This document shows, in pieces, positions 59,047 to 64,000 of a stretch of DNA of 64,000 nucleotides (position 1 is the first letter of the stretch; each line of letters starts with the position of its first letter). The position numbers and the translations under genes are program-made. The notes beneath the pieces are model-generated. The model did no database searches. It was not told the DNA's origin and was given only the letters and a program-made list of their open reading frames with translations. This DNA comes from Theocolax elegans (Eukaryota > Arthropoda > Insecta > Hymenoptera > Cerocephalidae), in contig CM047426.1 of the NCBI GenBank assembly GCA_026168455.1, positions 64,060,488 to 64,124,487 on the forward strand. The letters run 5' to 3'.

Positions 59047-60130
59047 AATACAGTAATAGAAATGCACATGGTAAATTATAAAAGTCTATACAAATAAACT
59101 TTAACATTTCTCAAACTAGCTGCAAGTTGTTTTCGCACATCATAATATCTTACAGAGAAATAAGAGGATAATTTCATGTTACATCAACGTTTAAGAAACA
59201 TTTTAATGACTATTGTAACAACATTGGTAAGTTACCAAAACACTGTTGCCACAAATCTATATTTTATTCATAACTAATATTAAATTTTTTAAATTATTTA
59301 ATCGCATTAAAAATTACTTAAATCTTAATACATACTTTTTAATCAAATAAGTGTAAAACTTTTGTTAGATATCAAAGTTAATTTTTAAAAAAATATTAAT
59401 TTATGATGTTTGTGGATTATCGTAGAACAGCTATAATCATTTTATAATAACTTGGAATGAATCTTAATCATTTTTAATAATTTTTATTAAAATTTAGTAA
59501 GTATTTTAATTTTTACATTCTTTTGATAACTTACAACAACTATTTATAACGTGAATTAATTGATTAAAATTATTTAGTATCCTAATACAATCATAGTAGT
59601 ATTTAAAAGCATCGCTGAAAGTCCACAATTCTTAATTTGCACTTTAACAAGTGTTAAAATGTTACTGGTAACTTATATTTCCATTACGATATATATTGAA
59701 TTACTATGAACTGATGAATCGCGTGTAAGTATACACAAGCTAAGTTCATTCAAGCAAACTGTAAGTCCTTCAGTTAGGATCCATATAAATCATTTTTCAA
59801 ATACTTTTATACGTAATATATGATGCATGAGGAAGCATATAGCAATATTTAGTTCGCTTGCTGTATATTATTCGAGCAAATACATTTCGCTATAAAATAA
59901 GATAAGTTGAATAAAGTTAAATATTTTTAACACGCAGAAAGTAAATCACTTTTTAATTACACGAATACAAGAATAAAGATTAGGAAAAAAGAAAAGGTTG
60001 AAAAATCCCAAAGCTCTTTTGATTGCACAGTATTATTCACCTTTAATGTTTGTACAAACGAGCTTCTTATTCCAATAACCCACAGCTGCTCTCCTTTCCA
60101 TTTTACTAATGTAGGGCTCTATATTTACAG
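57968..60130 (+). other. AT-rich intronic DNA upstream of the cpo exon
   Basis: No gene seen. It includes a (CA)n run at 59007-59044. The pyrimidine-rich stretch and TTTACAGCAG at 60123-60133 form the acceptor of the next exon. Confidence 0.6.
59007..59044. repeat. (CA)n microsatellite
   Basis: About 19 uninterrupted CA units. Confidence 0.95.
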
Positions 60131-60272
60131 CAGGGAGTTAGATTCGATCCTGATATGCCACAAACCATACGTTTGGAATTTGCAAAAAGTAACACAAAGG
60201 TTAGCAAACCCAAGCAACCAGCCGCTGCAGCAGCCACCTCGCACCCCGCTCTGATGCACCCTCTAACTGGAC
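60131..60272 (+). CDS. cpo: couch potato (RBPMS family) exon: end of the RRM
   Basis: Host coding exon. Reading phase 0 from 60131 gives [20 protein letters not shown], then [10 protein letters not shown], an Ala run and [11 protein letters not shown]. The first part is the last beta strand of the RRM in couch potato/RBPMS RNA-binding proteins, where RLEFAK is the family hallmark. [10 protein letters not shown] is characteristic of insect cpo. The acceptor is TTTACAG-CAG-GGAGTT, a NAGNAG pair that could add or drop one Gln. The donor is GAC-GTAAGTATG, leaving a phase-1 exon end. In flies cpo acts in the nervous system and is linked to diapause. Neighbouring exons are not visible, so flanking introns are long. 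Confidence 0.88.
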
Positions 60273-62027
60273 GTAAGTATGCACCGCCACTCATACACTT
60301 GCTGACTATTATATCTCTTTTTCTCTCTTTTTCTTTTAGTTTCCTTTTATCTTTCCTCTCTTGTTATTTTGTCGAATCTCTAATTTAAGGTTATTTTAAA
60401 TTCTTCAACCCCTGCACCTTACTCTTTTAGCGTTTTTCTTATGTAAATAGAAATATTACCTGAAGTATATACATTGGTCTACGAAGATCATAAATATATC
60501 AGATGCTGTTATTGATTAATCAACTCATATAATAAAAAGTATATAATTCTTTTGAGCAATGTTGATTCTATTCCAATTTAAATATGTAATCCATTAGTTT
60601 AATTTTTAGGTACGATAGTTATAATTAGGCACGATTGAAATTACATGGGATTTTCTTATATTTTCTTCATCGCGAAAATATAACATCATAAATAATTGTT
60701 TATTTATGCATAAAAACAAATTTTCTCAAGAAAATAAGTAATTTCAAACGTTTTTAAAAGTGCGCAGTGTGTGTGTATGTTTTTTTCTATTGGGTGGAAG
60801 GGCAAAAAATGCATGTACAACTTTACTTGTTTCCGAGTTATAAGCAATCAAAATCAATGGTTTTTTCAGCGAGATTTTTCGTTATTTGCTTATATCTATC
60901 ATAAAAAGGTCATTGGAATCTAAAACTCCGGGTTTCTTCATATTTTATAGTAGAAATCTGATCCTAAAGTTTGGTAAGAATCCGTTTCCCAAAAGGTGTG
61001 GACACTCCTTGTCAGCCTATCTGACGGCAACGCCACTTCTGCTCGCAAATTTTCGGGTGACAGATATGTGAAGTTATCGTTACGGATTCCCTTTACGTGG
61101 ACGTCGTATACCGTCATACTTACCAACGTTTATGGGTTTAAACTTTACATAAATAATAATTATTTCTTTGACAATGAATGAGTTGTCCCCTCTAGATTTT
61201 GACAAAAGCTAGCGTGGGAAACTAATAAAATTTTAAAAAATTAAAAATTCTCTTGATACGTTCTCTTAAGGAGAGGCCCAAGCAATATTAGCTTTATGTT
61301 TTGGCCACCTGCAGAGGAGTTAGGTAACCAGCGTTACAGTCAGGTGAGTGATCGGTTTCGCATTTGGGTTGCCGTTCATTATAAATTTTTATTAATTAAA
61401 TATAATTTAATAAATCAATAAACTATTTAACACAAAAAGCAAAAGTTGAGCGGGGTAGTCATGGTTAAAATGTATTATTTTCTTGTATTAGGCATTTTTG
61501 TGAATCCGCAATTTTTTTTAAATATAAAACTGCGACATAAGCAACATACATTACCGTATTTCACATTCTGAAAAATAATTGCGAATTCATCATTATGCCT
61601 AATATAAAAAAGTGATATATTTTTGCTATAACTACCTCACTATGCGCTTGGTATTTGTGTTAATAATTTATTTTTTAGTAATTAATAATTTACTGACATC
61701 ACGGCGAATGAATGTCTCACTTGACTGCAGCGCGCATTAAGTATATGACTAGTATGAAATACTTTGTGATTTAAAACTTTGCTTAGATGACAAATTTGAC
61801 TTATGTCAGAATGACCTGTTTGGTTCAATAGTTGAGTACTGTACTAATGCTTCACTCCAAAAATTGAAAAATCAATCTATTCGATTATATTAAAGTACCG
61901 ATATAGAGGATAATAATAAATAAATTGTTACTTATTATTCATTATTATTGTCAATATCAGTATTTTAATATAATCTAAAATCGAGGATACAATTAACGAA
62001 CCGAATCAATCTATTCGCTTATCCCTA
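60273..62027 (+). other. Intronic DNA with half a Harbinger-like MITE
   Basis: No further exon recognised. 60826-61014 matches the right half of the 32813-33476 MITE (TTTCCGAGTTATAAGCAATC, CCCAAAAGGTGTGGACACTC). 61270-61360 is less AT-rich and includes GTCAG-GTGAGTG, donor-like, but no reading frame matches cpo. Confidence 0.5.
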
Positions 62028-63131
62028 TACTGAGAAAAATGTATAACAAAAATTATTAAAACTTTTAGTAAAAAATTTTAATAAAAATTACTATGAAACA
62101 TAGTAATCGGTGGACATACTGTACTTTTAATAAAAATTGCTATATTTTGTAGTAAAATTTAAAATGTACAAATTTTACTATGTTGACAATAGCAAATTTT
62201 ATTAGAAAACATAATAATTTTTATTATTTCTAGAAAGAGTCGAATTAAAAATGAACTTCTACTTTGATCTGTTTACATTTTAACGTCCGTTATAAATTTA
62301 TTTTATTATTATTTACTTTATTACTTACAATTTGAAGTACGTATACAAATAATATTTATGAAAATCATCAGAAAAAACCCGAAGTCCAAGATAGAGATTT
62401 GAACCGACGATCCTCCGAGTAGAAGTCCTGCACCTTACTGCTTGCGGACTGGATAATTTTATTTCGGTTGATTCGAATCGTCGTCATATATATTCTTGAA
62501 ATTCACAAAAACTTTTGCTTTTTATTTATTTCATTTATTTGTTGCGATGCTGCATTTATTAATCTTTATTATTAATTAAACATTACCCCGTAAAGATAAT
62601 GTAAAAAAAAAATTTATTTATCCGGAACTGATGATAATATAGACTGAAATTCTTGAGGTTATGTATAGAGATGGTTTATTTTCCCTATGTACCAAGTTTA
62701 TTATTGACATGACAAATTTTATTATTTTTAATAAGAAATTTTACTACATTACATAGTAAAAACATATTAAGATATTGTTTATTATGTAAGAATTATCATT
62801 TACTCAAAAATATATCAAGTATTATTATGAAAGTCACAAACATTGCTTTAGTGCGTGATAAAATTTACTATGATGCCTAGTAAATTTCGTTCACTTATAA
62901 TTATAATTTGTGTATTTTATGATTTTTGCTATGTAACATAGTAATTTTTATGAAATTCAATTGATAAATTTTGCTTAATCTTCTCGTACTTATTATTATA
63001 CTAATAATAATGTTTATTAAAAATATTATAAAACTACCTTTCATAATGCAAATATGTCCAGCGATTAATATAAAACATAGTATTTTTTATTAAAAATATT
63101 GCCAATTTTATTATAGCATTTTTCTAAGTGT
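62028..63131. mobile_element. TIR element (TACTGAGAAAAATG)
   Basis: 1.1 kb with ends TACTGAGAAAAATGTATAAC and the complement of TTATAGCATTTTTCTAAGTG, plus many ATTTTACTATG/CATAGTAAAAT words in both orientations inside. No transposase. It contains a tRNA-like stretch on the minus strand. Confidence 0.6.
62385..62456 (-). ncRNA. Degenerate tRNA-like sequence
   Basis: On the minus strand: AGTCCGCAAGCAGTAAGGTG, an arm around CTTCTACTCGGAGG and a B-box-like GGTTCAAATCT. The AGTCC/GGACT ends can pair. Probably a tRNA-derived relic in the TIR element. Confidence 0.35.
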
Positions 63132-63238
63132 ACGATATAAAATATCTACCCCAATTAACCTACGCAAAGGAGCCAAAATTCAATTCCTAGAGATAACACT
63201 AAAACAGCTTTAAAACAACTTTATTTTAAATTTATTTT

Positions 63239-63691
63239 AAGAGAATGTCGGAGCTAGGTATAGCCTTCGTTGATAGCCGCTCGATCTCGAGGCTTCGAAT
63301 GGCGCTGTAGTCAGTGTAAATCATAAATTTTACATAGAGCTGTTGAAAGATACTTTCTCCCCTAGCTATGACTAAAATTAAGGTAATTGTAATATTACTC
63401 TTGGCAGCAAATGTTTTTATTTTTTTTAAAAGAAATGTGTAATACGTCTCGTGTTCAGTGAGTCTATATCTGCAAAATAAACATTTGCTGCCAAGAGTAA
63501 TATTACAATTATCTTAATTTTAGTCATAGCTAGGGGAGAAAGTATCTTTCAACAGCTCTATGTAGCTAAAAAATTTATAATTTATGTTTGAAGTACGTTT
63601 ATCGTCGAAATTGACACCTGACTACAGCGCCTTTCGAAGACTCGAGATCGAGCGGCTGTCAACGGAGGCTATATAGCTTCGACATCCGCTT
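63239..63691. mobile_element. MULE-like foldback with 11-bp flanking repeats
   Basis: 453 bp, ends AAGAGAATGTCGGAGC and the complement of GCTTCGACATCCGCTT, arms ~190 bp (GCTGCCAAGAGTAATATTAC in both orientations). It is flanked by identical AAATTTATTTT at 63228-63238 and 63692-63702. A 9-11-bp duplication is typical of Mutator-like elements, though the flank is low-complexity. Confidence 0.8.
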
Positions 63692-63702
63692 AAATTTATT
63701 TT

Positions 63703-64000
63703 CTTTTCAAAGCTCTAAGTGTAACCCAGGGTTTCTACTATTTTTGGAAATACACTAACAATGTTCAGAATCAAAATTTGATTTGCTGAAAAAAATAAAT
63801 GTAGCGGTTCTAAACAAAAAAAGATTAGGTCAACAGTATTTGCTATCAGTATTACCAGAGAATACTTAGATAGATATAAAAACAAATCCATTACTAACTC
63901 ACGATATTTCTTACTAACACTATCAGAAACCTTGCTCTACAGAGATACACTACCGTCCATATGTATTTACTGACCCAAAGAAAAAAATAACATAAAATTA
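63703..64000. other. AT-rich DNA, nothing recognised
   Basis: No feature seen to the window end. Confidence 0.5.

Noticed and set aside
61270..61360. Additional cpo exon ending GTCAG-GTGAGTG
   Set aside because: No frame resembles the expected cpo sequence after HPLTG, and no convincing acceptor precedes it.

Overview
This is eukaryotic, AT-rich nuclear DNA from an insect, made almost entirely of transposable elements (TEs) and repeats. There are no bacterial-style operons and no long intact host genes. The one host coding segment I recognise is a plus-strand exon at 60131-60272 that matches the C-terminal edge of the RRM of couch potato (cpo, RBPMS family). It has a clean GTAAGT donor and a tandem acceptor. 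Insect cpo genes are known for very large introns, so much or all of the window may be cpo intron; that extension is inference. The repeat content (tiny LTR elements, Helitron, Ty3/gypsy remnants, CR1-like and R1-like LINEs, many foldback MITEs) would fit a hymenopteran such as an ant, but the sequence does not prove the species.

Layout. 1-5.3 kb: Helitron Rep N-terminal fragments (minus strand), directly duplicated with a ~2.5 kb offset and interrupted by a short LTR family (211 bp, with a tRNA-like insert) and a gag zinc-knuckle fragment. 6.3-8.4 kb: internally deleted Ty3/gypsy element (minus). 8.9-9.9 kb: foldback element. 9.9-11.3 kb: GC-rich LTR-like or leader sequence. 12.0-12.9 kb: solo LTR with a 4-bp target duplication. 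13.3-18.0 kb: decayed Ty3/gypsy element (plus), split by a TIR transposon that carries a two-exon-like segment. 18.1-24.7 kb: hairpin minisatellites around LINE-I (minus). 25.2-26.2 kb: near-perfect foldback. 26.2-30.6 kb: LTR plus leader, with LINE-II (minus) inside. 32.8-38.3 kb: Harbinger-like MITE, several LINE fragments and an R1-clade fragment. 39.2-44.9 kb: foldback DNA carrying one solo LTR and two copies of a complete 680-bp TRIM, inside a 2.3 kb tandem duplication. 46.0-46.3 kb: tRNA-Thr-derived SINE. 46.4-51.8 kb: LINE-III (plus). 53.0-58.0 kb: two related MITEs bracketing LINE-B (plus). 60.1 kb: cpo exon. 62.0-63.7 kb: two more TIR elements.

Main observations. (1) The three CR1-like LINE copies (I, II, III) are each flanked on both sides by (TC)n/(GA)n microsatellite and each end in a TCAA-type tail, as expected of an element that inserts into (TC)n arrays. 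(2) In LINE-I and LINE-III, ORF2 follows ORF1 in the same frame after a single UGA and has no nearby ATG; in LINE-III the context is UGA-CUA, a known readthrough motif. (3) Two unrelated short LTR families carry a complete tRNA-like Pol III unit (A box, B box, T-run) just upstream of a TGGCGC primer-binding site; one forms an intact TRIM with target duplication. (4) A TIR element at 15.0-16.7 kb encloses what looks like two captured exons.
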